From Brachypodius melanocephalos (lineage: Eukaryota; Chordata; Aves; Passeriformes; Pycnonotidae), in contig VZSR01000514.1 of assembly GCA_013398615.1 (NCBI GenBank), forward strand, positions 7,276,962 through 7,340,961: 64,000 nt of DNA, in the 5' to 3' direction. The position numbers and the translations under genes were made by a program. Below, one piece after another: positions 24,801-35,170 of the stretch (position 1 is the stretch's first letter; each line of letters opens with the position of its first letter). Below the pieces are notes generated by a model, which saw only the letters and a program-made list of their open reading frames with translations, was not told where the DNA came from and searched no databases.

Positions 24801-27800
24801 GTCCTGGTAACAATGACTATTTTACCATTCATGTACAATATTCCTTCTGAAATCAGAAGAACCACTCATTTTTTATTAAACAACCCCAAATCCTATTGTT
24901 GATTACAGCATTTTACCCTCACACACACACTCCAATGAATTCGAAACTGCAAGTGCTTACAGGGATGGCAGTCGAACCCAGAAGAAAACAAACTGCTGAT
25001 GTTTGGATGGAAGATCAGTTCCTGAGGTCTTGAGAAAATGGTGATGGTGCATAAAGTACTGATGAACTACCCAGTGCTAAACTTATTTCTGCTGCCTGGC
25101 TGTGCAGAGTCCATTGCAATGGACTGGACTGGCCCCAGTGACCTCCTTGGGTAGCTGGGGCCTCTATTGGAGCAACTAAATGCAGATTGATTTTCTCTGT
25201 GATTTCTGCTATGAATTCTAGTTTGCCTTTTAATTAGCTGGTTTAAAAAAATATATATGTATGACTTAACCAAGACACAAGAGAGGACCTTGCACAATCT
25301 CCCTTAACAGTGAAATTTTCTTCTCAGGAACTGAGTGGTAACAGTTCATTTCTTGTCTGCTTGCTGAAGTGAAACATTAGGTTTTCACTTCACAGAAAAT
25401 AATGTAATTTAAGAAAAAATCTCCAAATGCAGAAAGCCTAATATCAGAGAATTGACCATCTTTTTCCTATTTTATGATGGTCCAGATGAAAGTGCCTGGG
25501 AATATTTAAACATATTTAATAGACAATGCAAAGGAACTTCTCTTTATAAAGGTAGACAAAAGGATTCTCCAACAGAAATTAAAGAAAACTCAACTTATAT
25601 TACCATCACAGGGTTTTTTCCTATATATCCCTAAGCTTTTGATAAAAACAAATAAATATGGTGGGGATTTTTTTATCTGAAAACTTTCAATGGAAAGTTA
25701 CAACTTTGCAGAGAACCCTGAGCAATTTTCTGAAAGACGATTTGGTAATGACCCATTTTTTGCTGAATATTGGTTTTTGAAAGAAAATGATATATCAGCC
25801 CTATTACCAACTCTCTTCAACCTCTTGCATGGTGTTGAGACATGGCCAAAATCCCCTCAGCATAAAAATTAATTAGCTCACAATCCTGCATACAGTAGCA
25901 AAAAATTTGCATTCAACATACACATAGAAGACTCAGTGTAAATAATAACAACAGTAACGATTCTCCAGGATAGCGTGTTATAATTCACTCCTTTACATTA
26001 TTCATTCAATCATGATATATTGGGGGTGGTGATACATGAGGCTGTCAGCTTCCTTCCAACTCACATACTTCCCTTGGAATAGTTTACTGCCATGATGCCA
26101 CTGAATATCCAAATTTGTGTAATTAGTTTTCTGTTACAGCTTTCCTGTGTGGAAAGTACAGAAGTAGCCAACATTATCATGCTTTTAATCCCCAGCTCTG
26201 CCACTGAGATCCTCGGGATCAATCAAATCCGTGTCTGTCTTTCTATGCAGTGAAATTAACTCACAGCTCTGCAGAGCCACACTTTGGTTTTCTCTGGGTG
26301 GAAAACTGGATAAAACATATTAAATTCTATTAACTGCAAGATCAGCAAGTGTCTTTTACAACCAAGGCAAGAAGGATGATGAGATATTCTTATTTCATGA
26401 AATGCCTCCTTTTATGGGCAAGATAAGCTAACATTATTTGATAATTGCGTGTAGTGTAAAATATAAAGTGCTCCTATGCTATTACCACTATCACAAAATA
26501 CAAGCCCTTCTTGAAGTCTGGTAGTATACTGAACACATTTTCTTAAAATTGAAACATTTTTTTCATTTCAGATACTGGAAAAAATTTAGGACAGATTTGC
26601 CTAAATCATATTTTTATCTTGCACTTGCTTTTGATTAGAAAAGCTCAATGCCTCATGGAGAGAGATAGCCCTGAAAAAGTTAACTCAGATGCCAGAAGCA
26701 ACAGAGCTGTGCTACTGTATTTCCACGTCAGCACTAACAGATTCTGCTTTTCAGTGGAGCCAAGCAGGCAATCCTCATTTGTCTACCTCTCTATGTCACT
26801 GCTGGGCTCTTTAGAACCCCAAACTTTATCAGACTCATACAACTCTAGCAGTTGTTTGGGATTTTTTTTCGATTTAACAAAACCTACTCGTCACTTCTTG
26901 GTTTGGACTACTGAATTAAGAGAATGAAAGGGGATTTAAAGTATTGGGCACTGTAAATAGTGCAGCATATAAATAGTCCCCTGGAAGGTGTCTGATCACT
27001 CTCTGGTACCTCTGTGTCATCAAGAGGATGGAGCCAGGATCTGCACAGTGCTGCACAGTAAGAGAACAAAAGGCAAAAGGCAGAAGTTCAGACAAGAGGA
27101 TTTAGAGTGAATTTAAGGAAAAAGCATTTTTATCACGAGGAGGCACAGCTTACTCAGGGAGGTTGCATAGTTTTCATCCTTGAGGGTTCTCCTTCCCGAG
27201 ATGCATTCCTATACTTGTGTATATCTTAACAGGAGTCAATTTTGGTAACGTTAAAATCAATGTGATTGAACCTTCTGTGTCTGAGAAACAGCCTTTTTTA
27301 GCCTAACAAGAGCAGGTTTTTCATCCCCATACAGAGTTTATTGCAAGAATAGAATTCTAGTTTTCACTGAAAACCATTTTTATTACGCATAAAGATGATA
27401 ATATTTTGACACACATAAAGTGAGTCAGAAATACATTTTTTTTCCTATTAAATAAGCACAAAATCTGATTATTTTTTACAGAGATGGAAACCACACCATT
27501 CTATAAGTGGTAAAAATACTTTTTTTTTTGATGCTTCCTTAGAACAAACATGAGAGACAGTCAGCATCAATAACCTGATATATGTAGCTCCCAGATCACC
27601 CTGCAAGTCTGTTACTGTATCACATCCCTAGTCCCAGCTTAAAAATCAATATCAAAAGTAGCTGGCAAGGCAAGAATCTTCATTGCAATTAAGTATATAT
27701 CTAAAAGTAAATTGCGTTTCAGCTGAAGAGCGTAGCCAGCTAATTCAAATTACAGCAATCCATCTTTGATCTGAGAAAAATGCCCCATACCACGTCTGCA

Positions 27801-30800
27801 GTTTCATAAAATTTCTCTCAGATCCATCAAAGAATTGCAAAGGGTCATGGGAAGCACACAGGGGTAATTCCAGCAGCTGTTGGGGCTGCTGTAGAGGACT
27901 GTCCTGATACACACTGGATGCAGAAAAAAGCCAAATGGAATTGGAATGTTAAGCACAGATGTAGTTAGCAGGCACCTTGGAAAATGCAAGTCTCATCATA
28001 CAGGTGCATAATTGAGAGAAATTTTTGAGAAAAGAGGGCTTTTTTTTTTTTGCTTTTTTTTTTTGCTTTTTTTCCCCCAAAGAGAGCTGCAATTAAGATC
28101 AAAAGCCCTGTTTTAATCATCTGTTCTGCCAATGCCGTCCTCAAACACAAAACAGCAGGAAAGAACTTTGGCATCAGCTCTCTGGAGTCCCATTTCCCTG
28201 GCAGGTAGCAAGTAACATCACTTAAGTGGAACAATGCAGGAGTCAAACAGAGACTAACTGATACCAGTAAATTCCTAACTATGGCATTTCACTATATTCA
28301 TCATTATATTCGTTGTAATTACTGTATTAATTATTTATCCTCTTTCATATTTTAATTTTAAATTTTTGTGTTGCCTTAAGTAAAACAGCCTAGAAATCGT
28401 TTTAGTTGAAGTTCATTTAGACTAGAATCAGAGCATTTCTACCAAAAATAGATATCTTTCAGCCTATTTAAAAGGTAGAATAAGGATAAAATGCTGCTTT
28501 GAAACCTGAATTTCTCTTCTACTTCAGAAAAGAAGTAGCAGAAAGGAAATGCATGAAATCTGCTTACTCTGTAAATAGTTCACAGCTTTATATACGTGTT
28601 TAAATCCTAAAAATCAAATATTCCTTCTTATTCTTCATAATCCAGAAAAAGAAACTCCATTACCAAAATTAGGAAGGGCAAAGTAATTTTTTCTTTCATA
28701 TGAATCATACAGGAAATATATTCCTTAGAGCTCAACAAATTGTTCATGCAAACCACAGACTGCCTAAGCTCCATGCATGCTTTTGGTGGGTTAATTTTTT
28801 ATTTTTTTTTTTGCAAGTTAATTTGATGTTAAATTTTATAATCAGAAAATATCAGTCTCTGGAGTAATGTATGTGGTTCAAAATGAGTTTTTCAATGGCA
28901 ATCTCCTCATTGATTTTTTTAGCTTTTCTTTTTAATAGCAGTGCCTAGTGGAACTATTATAGCTTGAATTATGTTAAAAGAGCTTTCCATTATGAATTGC
29001 AGTATGGATTTACAAAAAGTAGATCAAATCTGACTAATGATGCCTTTCTTTGATAAGACAACAGATAGGTTAGACAAAGAAAATTCCAATGCCATCCATC
29101 TAGACATTAATAAAGTATTTGATGTTATCCCACATAGAAAAATACTAGTTAAACTAGGGAAGACATATTAGAAAAATGAGTAAAGAAATGAGTAATGGTA
29201 ACAACAGTAGTAAGTCTGCAATTTAAAATTCTGGGATTCAAAGGTAACAACAGTTAATCTTGCTTAATGTTTTAATTAATGACTTTAGAATAGAAAGTGC
29301 TTTAAGACAACATTATCTTAAACAATTAAACTCTACACCTTGCAGAAGAGTCACTAAAATGAGGAGGAATGTAATTATATACAGTGTAAGTTTATCTACT
29401 TGTTCACAGTTAGGGAATTCAATAACAGGTACCTGGAAGCAGAGATGGCTGAGCATACTATATGTACAAAATACAGCTATAAACATCAAAAGAAAATATA
29501 GCTGTGGACATGATAAAAGAAAGAGTTATTTCCAGAAAAAATACCAGGAGGGTATAAGAATACTTTGTACAAATCTCTCACCTACTTGTCAAAAAAGATT
29601 CATTCAACCTGGAAGATGAGCAGAGCATGGAGAGCCCATAAAGCAGAATGAAACAAGGACAATTCTAAATCCTTTTTAGCTCTGAGTATATTATACACAT
29701 GAAGAAAGCAGTACATAATGGAGATACTAATTTCAGCAATAGAGTAGCCATATTAATATACCCAGATTAAGATCTAATTTTCTCTGTCCAACAGAAAAAT
29801 CAAGATAATTGAACTAGAAGAACCATTGACCTCTATTTACTGTCTCTGCCTTTCAATAGGAATCTTATTGACCCCTAGAAACACATTTCATTTCACATAC
29901 ATGCTTGTGTATTTTTTCTTTCCTATGTAGCTCGCTTTTACAGTTCCAATGAAAAATAGTCCACACAACTTTGGGTTGTTGTCTGCACAAAAGCAAATCT
30001 CATCCTAGATATGCAATTTAATTTAGTGTGCCTTAACCTTTGCATGCTTATTCACCTATTATGTATTCCTTAAGTACGTCTTGGGATGTTTTATGTATTT
30101 GGAAAATACCACCGTACTTTTCAAGACCTCTAACTACTATCAATATTTGCCTGACAGCATTCACAAAATGCAAGCTTTAATCAATGATAACTATGCATTT
30201 TACGTTTAACATTTTCTCCAGGACAGAAAAAGCAGAAAATTTCTTATTTTGCTTAAGGTAGATCAATTTCTTTTAATTCACATTTAATTTCCATTGTTAT
30301 GTTGTCTAGTACCTTCTTTGTGTTCATGTTTCATCTTCTTGCTAGATTTTATTATTACTATTAGATCACTTACTTAGTTTTATTATCCTTCTGCTCCATC
30401 AAGCACAGACTTTTATATTTAATTGTATAACTCAACTACTTGACTTTATATTTTGGGGTACTGAATTCTGTGCAGGACTTGTTTTCACTCTCTCTCAATC
30501 AATTGATAATAGTCTGAAATTTATTGACTTCCTCAACTGTATCAACAGCATATTCTGTTTAGTAATGTCAGCAAATTGTAAATACCAGCAAAATCCTGCT
30601 CTCACTGTAGAAACATACACATTAATTCAATCCCAGTGTTGAACTGACAGAGAATTACCTCAATGTCTTACCTCTACTTGAGCTTGAGACAATAAACTCA
30701 AGTCTTCAATACTTTTCTTCAGTCCCAATAAAGTCTTAAAACACTGATAAATGTATCTCCTGATGTTCATGATGAAATCCCAGAAAATCAAGATATGTAC

Positions 30801-33800
30801 TCTCAAGTTATATATAACTTCTTAAGGAATTTCATTTTGAACTGTGAATTCTATGCCCTGTATATCACTGTAAAGCAATTCTGTTTTATAATACACCACA
30901 ATGTTTTCCCTCAAATTTATGATTAAAAAATAAAATGGTGGTCATAAACAAAGCAAAGACAAAAAGGAGAATACAGAAAAAAATTGTACTTGTGTCAGCA
31001 AAACATAACTAGCAGACAGTCTGCTCCTCCTGCAACTTCAACAACAATTAGGTAGGGTCTTTCAGCCCCACTAGGAAAAAAACCCTTCTAAAATCACGTA
31101 TCACCCCTACCTTCTACACAATTTATTTCTCCTTTAAGACCTCTTTACATAAAATTATTCTTGGAATGCAAGTTTTGGATACTGAAGTCTTGATCCAGTA
31201 ATTTGAATCTATGGATGATTTGCAGAGAGACCTGTTTGACAATAACATTATTTTTTTCATAGTTCAATTTATAATACCAGCGTGTATTGATTTCAGATTA
31301 TTTTTCCTCTTTGCCATGTGCATATAGAGCTGAAATTCAAGAAGAATGTGTATCAACCACAAATGCCAATGACATTTAATAGCTGGGCTCATTTCAGAGC
31401 TGCAAAATCGATCATCTTCAGTGATCTCCTCCTTCTTCATCTCTGTCACTTCTAGCATTCAAGACTAATAGAAAATGGGCCATTGATAGCAGAGCTCGGT
31501 CTAGGACAAGATAGCACCCAAAAAATGCTGATGTTGTTCTCCCACCTACTTGATTTAAGGCCAGGTTTAGCTATTGCAAATATGGCATTTCAGCTCCAGC
31601 TGTTCATTAGAGCCTGTGATGCTGTAACTTGCCAAGACACTGTTAGTCCAGTGCAATGACTTATTTTAAAGCTGTATTTTATTGTCAGCAAGGAGAACAA
31701 AATGCTAAAAATAAAACAAAACCAAAGGAAATGGGGAGCCAAATGGTAATGTGATTTTTCAGATTATTTTTTCTAAGAGATCTGCCTTTTTTCATAGTCA
31801 TAAAAAGGGTATAATTGTCAAATTAATCCTTGTTCTAGCAAAAGTTACGTCTTTTTCCATTTTCAAAGGTGACAGAAAGCCTGCCTTCCATCTAGACAGT
31901 ATAGTTTCATGAATAATTGGTTTGCACATTCAATCTGATAGTGGAAAGATGAATATGAATATCCTGCTTATCTTAAATGTAAAATGAAAAAAACCCGAAA
32001 TCTGCTTTCAGGTTAAACTTTTTTTTTTTTTTTTAATAGTTCCATTGTCTCACATTTCTTCTGGTAAAACTTCATCATTTATTCAGTAACTCAGGCGTCT
32101 CCAATGCATTAATTTTGTAGGCTGTAACCTAACAGACAGCTCTTATTTTGTGAGTATAATATTCCTGGCACATACTGTAATTATCTAGCTTCTAAATAAG
32201 AAAGAAGGAAGACCTGAAGGCAGAATCAATTGATTAATGTAAGAATTAAACACTACATTTGAAGGAATGTCTTGTATCACCACTACCTGATGCTATGTAA
32301 GGAATTGCGCTGTCACTACATTTGAAAGTTTTATGAAATATTTGAAATAAAATTTTAAAATCCATACACAAAATTTTAGTTTCAAAGTCCATCATCAACA
32401 GAAATTAGTTCATAATCCCAAGACACAGATAAGCAACTCCTACTGCTCATCTTCTGCTTCTTCTGTCCCTAATGTGGACCTAGCATGGACTGGTATCATT
32501 CTTAGCTAACAAGTAGCAAACAATTTTACAGTGTGAAAGACAATGGGAGAGCATTTTCTCTGAGACCAACAGACTCTGTCTTTTCCTAAAGTAAATTAAA
32601 CAAAGTAGGGCTTTTGTTTGTCTCAAGCAAATCATGTGTTCTAATACCACACCAGCAGAGAACTCAGTGAGAAAAAAAACGGAAACAAGGCAATGAAGTT
32701 AAGGAGATTTAATCAAGATCACAAGCTGATCTTAGACCTTGAAGTGAACTTCTCTCAATGAAATGGACTGATAACTAAATATACTACAGTGCAGTGAAAA
32801 ATTCATTTCTTAAAGCATTGCTCAAAATTCCCTTTTTGATTCTTGTAAGTGTAATGAGAAATATTTCTGAAAGAAGGGATATTTATTCCTTTATAATGCA
32901 CGCACATAGAGCTCAAGCTTTTTTCATATTGATGGTAAGATATTTGCATTTTCCACAGGAACAGCAAAATTAACTTCCAGTCCCATCTTAGTCTATTATT
33001 CTAATGCTGCACAGTGACTAAGCTATTCCTCTATTTAAAGGCATATCTTTTAATAAAGCCATTTTCTGTGTAGAAAACGAACTCTCTTTGCACTAGGACA
33101 GCTAAAGAGGTACATCATCTCTATAACAAGTTCAAATAATTTATTGTCTATTATATTATATAAAAGCAAAAATAGTTGCTACCTTCTGTTTCAACTTCAG
33201 AAGAAACAAGGTCCTGCTTTAATGCATTGGTTTAGCTATTCAATGGCAAGCTGAATATTTTCAGTCTATTTGTATGTTCTAGAATATTCAGATTGTTTCC
33301 TGAAATGGTATTAAGAGTAAACAACCTTATCTTTGTCATTATGCTTCTCTTCTGACAGCCATGAAAAGACCCAGTATAATCTCATCACCTTGTATTTATC
33401 AGACTACTGAAAGCTCTGCCATAGATTTCTCTGGGCCTACCAAGTGTTAATTTAAACCACTACAGTCACTGATGGGCAGAGTTGAGGTATCTCCTTTCAG
33501 CAGGACTAAACAATCTTTTGAATGGAGGAATATCTGTATTAAAACTCATCCTTATTGTAGAAAAGTTGGAGAACTCTTGGTTGAGAATATTGGGAAACAG
33601 TAAATGCTGAGGAACAGTGGGAGCAGTGGGGAGAGAAGAGGAACAAAAGCTGTGGAATCTGTGGAGGGGGATGGAGCAATCCTGCCACAGGGGCAGGCAG
33701 AGCATCCATCTAATCCAACATTTTGTAGCAGAGGCTACAAGAAGATACCCAGGAAAGATAAGAACAGTAACATATGGTGCCTTCTAAGTATCACCATCCC

Positions 33801-34996
33801 AATTCACATGTTTAAATAAGGAAAACGATGACTAATGAGGCCATGTATCTTTCACAATTTATGGAAACAACACAGTCCAGAAATTTGTCTAACTTGCAAT
33901 CTCTAAATCCTGACTAGGAAAATAGATCAATGAGGTTTTTCTCACACAAGTCAAATTGAGAATTGGGACCAAAGCTGAAAAAATAGTTACCCAGCAACAG
34001 TTCTCTGACCTGAAAATTTATTTGCTTTTGGACACAGACTTAAGAAAGAATTGGAAAAATGCAAAGTTGATAGTTGGGAAAGTGTCTGTGAGACTCTTCA
34101 AACAGAAATTGAAATTCTGCAAATGGTACGTCATTTTCATGATGTATTTTAAGTGTTTGATAATTTTAGTTGTAAAGGTGTCCTTTAGGATGATTAGCAG
34201 TTGTTTTAGATAAGCAGTTTTTTATACTATGCACATGCCTAAACATCCTCTTGTTGCAGACACGCTCCAATATTCATTTGTTACAGCTTATTTCCAAATG
34301 TCCAGGAATATAATTTCCACAGAAAAGGAAAGCACAAAGAAGAATTTAAAGATATGCTTTTAGCACAAGAAATATGTACTGGAGGGACTTATATAAATTG
34401 TTAGTTTATTGAAAGCTGCGAAATATTATGCATTTAGGAGCTAAATTAACCTTTACCTCCAGCTGCCAGTTAAATGGAAGATGGGAGTATGGAGAAATAA
34501 GATGATAATAACATCCTTTCATCTAGTATTTTATTTTGTCCACTCAAAAATTCCTTACAAAAACTTACTAAAACATGTTTTTCTCTAAATGTCAATCCTA
34601 ACTTCAAATTTTTTGATTGTCAGTCTGTGCCACAATACAAAGAGAAAAAATATTTTGAACTCCCTTTTGGGAAACAAAGAGAATTTAAAGGCTCATTTCA
34701 GAGCCCCTGATTGAGTTGTATGAAGACACAGCTGCTGCTACCATCAAGCAGAATGACAGTCCTGAGAAATTTGCATTACTCACTCTTACAATCAGTTTCC
34801 AGTTTCTATTGAAGTAATGTGACTTTCTTGTACTTTGTTACTTTTTTTTCATTCATGTTTTTCAGAAAGAAAAAACAGCTCAATGTTTAAAGATTTCTCT
34901 GTAAAAAATATACTAACCTCATAAGATTTCATTTTTTACAATTCCTTTCTTTCTCTTTTGCAGAATTTATCACAAAAGAAGTCTTCAGGGAAGTGA
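17493..34996 (+). CDS. CCDC172: Coiled-coil domain-containing protein 172, complete, 8 coding exons
   Basis: Joining 17493-17571, 17783-17868, 20186-20302, 21687-21852, 23837-23938, 24640-24742, 34038-34125 and 34964-34996 gives 774 nt, 257 residues plus stop, with every junction in phase between AG and GT. Human CCDC172 is 258 residues as I recall. The protein is charged, rich in Glu/Lys/Leu/Gln and almost wholly predicted coiled coil, with no signal peptide or membrane segment. Blocks shared with the human protein include EITEFNNEYGLT (exon 4), ESMEH and LFTLQ (exon 5), LEAEK and ECLR (exon 6) and LQTEIE (exon 7). In mammals CCDC172 is described as a tektin-2-binding protein of the sperm flagellum; that role is carried over by homology only. 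The start ATG follows a GC-rich segment, has G at -3, and begins MNLNALFQ, aligning with human MSLESLFQ. Identity is well supported; expression is not seen here. Confidence 0.92.
17603..17629. repeat. Short tandem repeat (ccccatt)n
   Basis: Between three and four copies of the heptamer CCCCATT lie in intron 1 of CCDC172, 31 bases beyond the exon 1 donor. Confidence 0.85.
17783..17868 (+). CDS. CCDC172: CCDC172 coding exon 2
   Basis: Acceptor gtcttgcag, donor AAG|gtgagc. Encodes residues 27-55, ending KINLEAK, which matches human KIKLESK. Confidence 0.9.
17869..20185 (+). other. CCDC172 intron 2
   Basis: 2.3-kb intron with the TA microsatellite. No other feature seen. Confidence 0.85.
18738..18822. 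repeat. (TA)n microsatellite with CT interruptions
   Basis: About 85 bases of AT dinucleotides with a short CTCTCT interruption, in intron 2 of CCDC172. Confidence 0.95.
20186..20302 (+). CDS. CCDC172: CCDC172 coding exon 3
   Basis: Acceptor ttttggaag after a T-rich tract, donor ATG|gtatgt. Encodes 39 whole codons, residues 56-94, starting VQCLSVKQF and containing NQRTNLL (human NQRNMLL). Confidence 0.9.
20303..21686 (+). other. CCDC172 intron 3
   Basis: 1.4-kb AT-rich intron ending in the long T tract. Confidence 0.85.
21629..21684. repeat. Extended T-rich tract before CCDC172 exon 4
   Basis: A 56-base run of T broken only by G (and one leading C), ending directly at the ttccag acceptor of exon 4. 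It serves as an exceptionally long polypyrimidine tract. Confidence 0.9.
21687..21852 (+). CDS. CCDC172: CCDC172 coding exon 4
   Basis: Acceptor ttttttccag behind a very long T tract, donor AATG|gtaagt. Encodes residues 95-149 plus one base. It contains the best conserved block of the protein, EITEFNNEYGLT and EINDLENEA. Confidence 0.93.
22503..22530. repeat. (A)n(GAAA)n tract
   Basis: An A run followed by GAAA units, at the left border of the L3 fragment. Confidence 0.85.
22530..22995 (+). mobile_element. Ancient L3/CR1 LINE 3'-end fragment
   Basis: Resembles the L3/CR1 3' region in sense orientation: CAGTCTTCAAATTGTTTAAG at 22669, a GTGTTCATTATCAAAGGTCTTC segment near 22864, and the tail TAGATGACCCCTCAAAGTCC then ATTCCAGGCTCATGATCTGT. 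It lies in intron 4 of CCDC172. It starts after an A-rich (gaaa)n tract. Match is from memory and divergent. Confidence 0.6.
23837..23938 (+). CDS. CCDC172: CCDC172 coding exon 5
   Basis: Acceptor tttcttag, donor AAAG|gtgtgc. Encodes residues 150-183 plus one base, including EMESMEHKN and DLFTLQSELK. Confidence 0.92.
23939..24639 (+). other. CCDC172 intron 5
   Basis: 0.7-kb AT-rich intron; nothing else recognised. Confidence 0.85.
24640..24742 (+). CDS. CCDC172: CCDC172 coding exon 6
   Basis: Acceptor catgtttag, donor TTAAG|gtaaaa. Encodes residues 184-217 plus two bases. The segment DLEAEKVQVTEKPQTD parallels human YLEAEKIKISEKPQND. Confidence 0.92.
26170..26330 (+). mobile_element. Possible MIR fragment, sense
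   Basis: In intron 6 of CCDC172. TTAATCCCCAGCTCTGCCAC resembles the MIR B-box and core, followed by a segment like the CTCTG..AAAA.TGGATAAA part. Tentative. Confidence 0.4.
28040..28078. repeat. Poly-T tract with GC interruptions
   Basis: Three T runs separated by GC, ending in CCCCC, in intron 6 of CCDC172. Confidence 0.9.
28985..29640 (+). mobile_element. L3/CR1 LINE reverse-transcriptase relic, sense
   Basis: In intron 6 of CCDC172. CAGTATGGATTTACAAAAAG near 29000 translates to the QYGFTK.RSNLTN block. About 29087-29160 reads NAIHLDINKVFDVIPHRKIL, the LDF.KAFD.VPH block of CR1-clade RT. Near 29270, TTAATTAATGACTTTAGAAT fits the F-INDL region. The reading frame is broken several times. 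The 3' limit is uncertain. Confidence 0.7.
34038..34125 (+). CDS. CCDC172: CCDC172 coding exon 7
   Basis: Acceptor tttggacacag, donor ATG|gtacgt, reached after a 9.3-kb intron. Encodes residues 218-247 including LKKELEKCK and LQTEIEILQ, which match human LKKELELYK and LQTEIEFLE. Confidence 0.9.
34126..34963 (+). other. CCDC172 intron 7
   Basis: 0.84-kb AT-rich intron; nothing else recognised. Confidence 0.85.
34964..34996 (+). CDS. CCDC172: CCDC172 terminal coding exon 8
   Basis: Acceptor ctcttttgcag, then ten codons NLSQKKSSGK and stop TGA, phase 0 with exon 7. It corresponds to the human C-terminus LAQKDLQESK. A short final coding exon followed by a short 3' UTR is plausible. Confidence 0.85.
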   Translation, partial: NLSQKKSSGK

Positions 34997-35170
34997 ATAA
35001 TATGTGGCATATAATCTGGAGTGCCATAGAAGCAAGTCTGAGAGTTTTTTAACTGTTTTACTCAGGTTCTATCAGATTTACTTCTATTTTTGTTTTTTTT
35101 GTTTGATTAATTCACAGTTTGTATCTGCCTTTACTTTTCATTTGAATAAATTTTCATTCATTTAGAAGTG
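34997..35170 (+). other. CCDC172: CCDC172 3' UTR with AATAAA polyadenylation signal
   Basis: The TGA is followed by AT-rich sequence and a canonical AATAAA at 35145-35150. Cleavage is therefore expected about 10-30 bases later; the exact site is inferred. Confidence 0.6.

Larger units (their letters stand above)
24743..34037 (+). other. CCDC172 intron 6
   Basis: 9.3-kb intron, the largest of the gene. It holds a possible MIR (26170-26330) and the L3/CR1 RT relic (28985-29640). A stretch around 30030-30800 has an old-repeat look but was not assigned. Confidence 0.85.

Noticed and set aside
30030..30800. Possible additional LINE relic in CCDC172 intron 6
   Set aside because: Some phrases recall antisense CR1/L3 text, but not enough ordered blocks could be matched.
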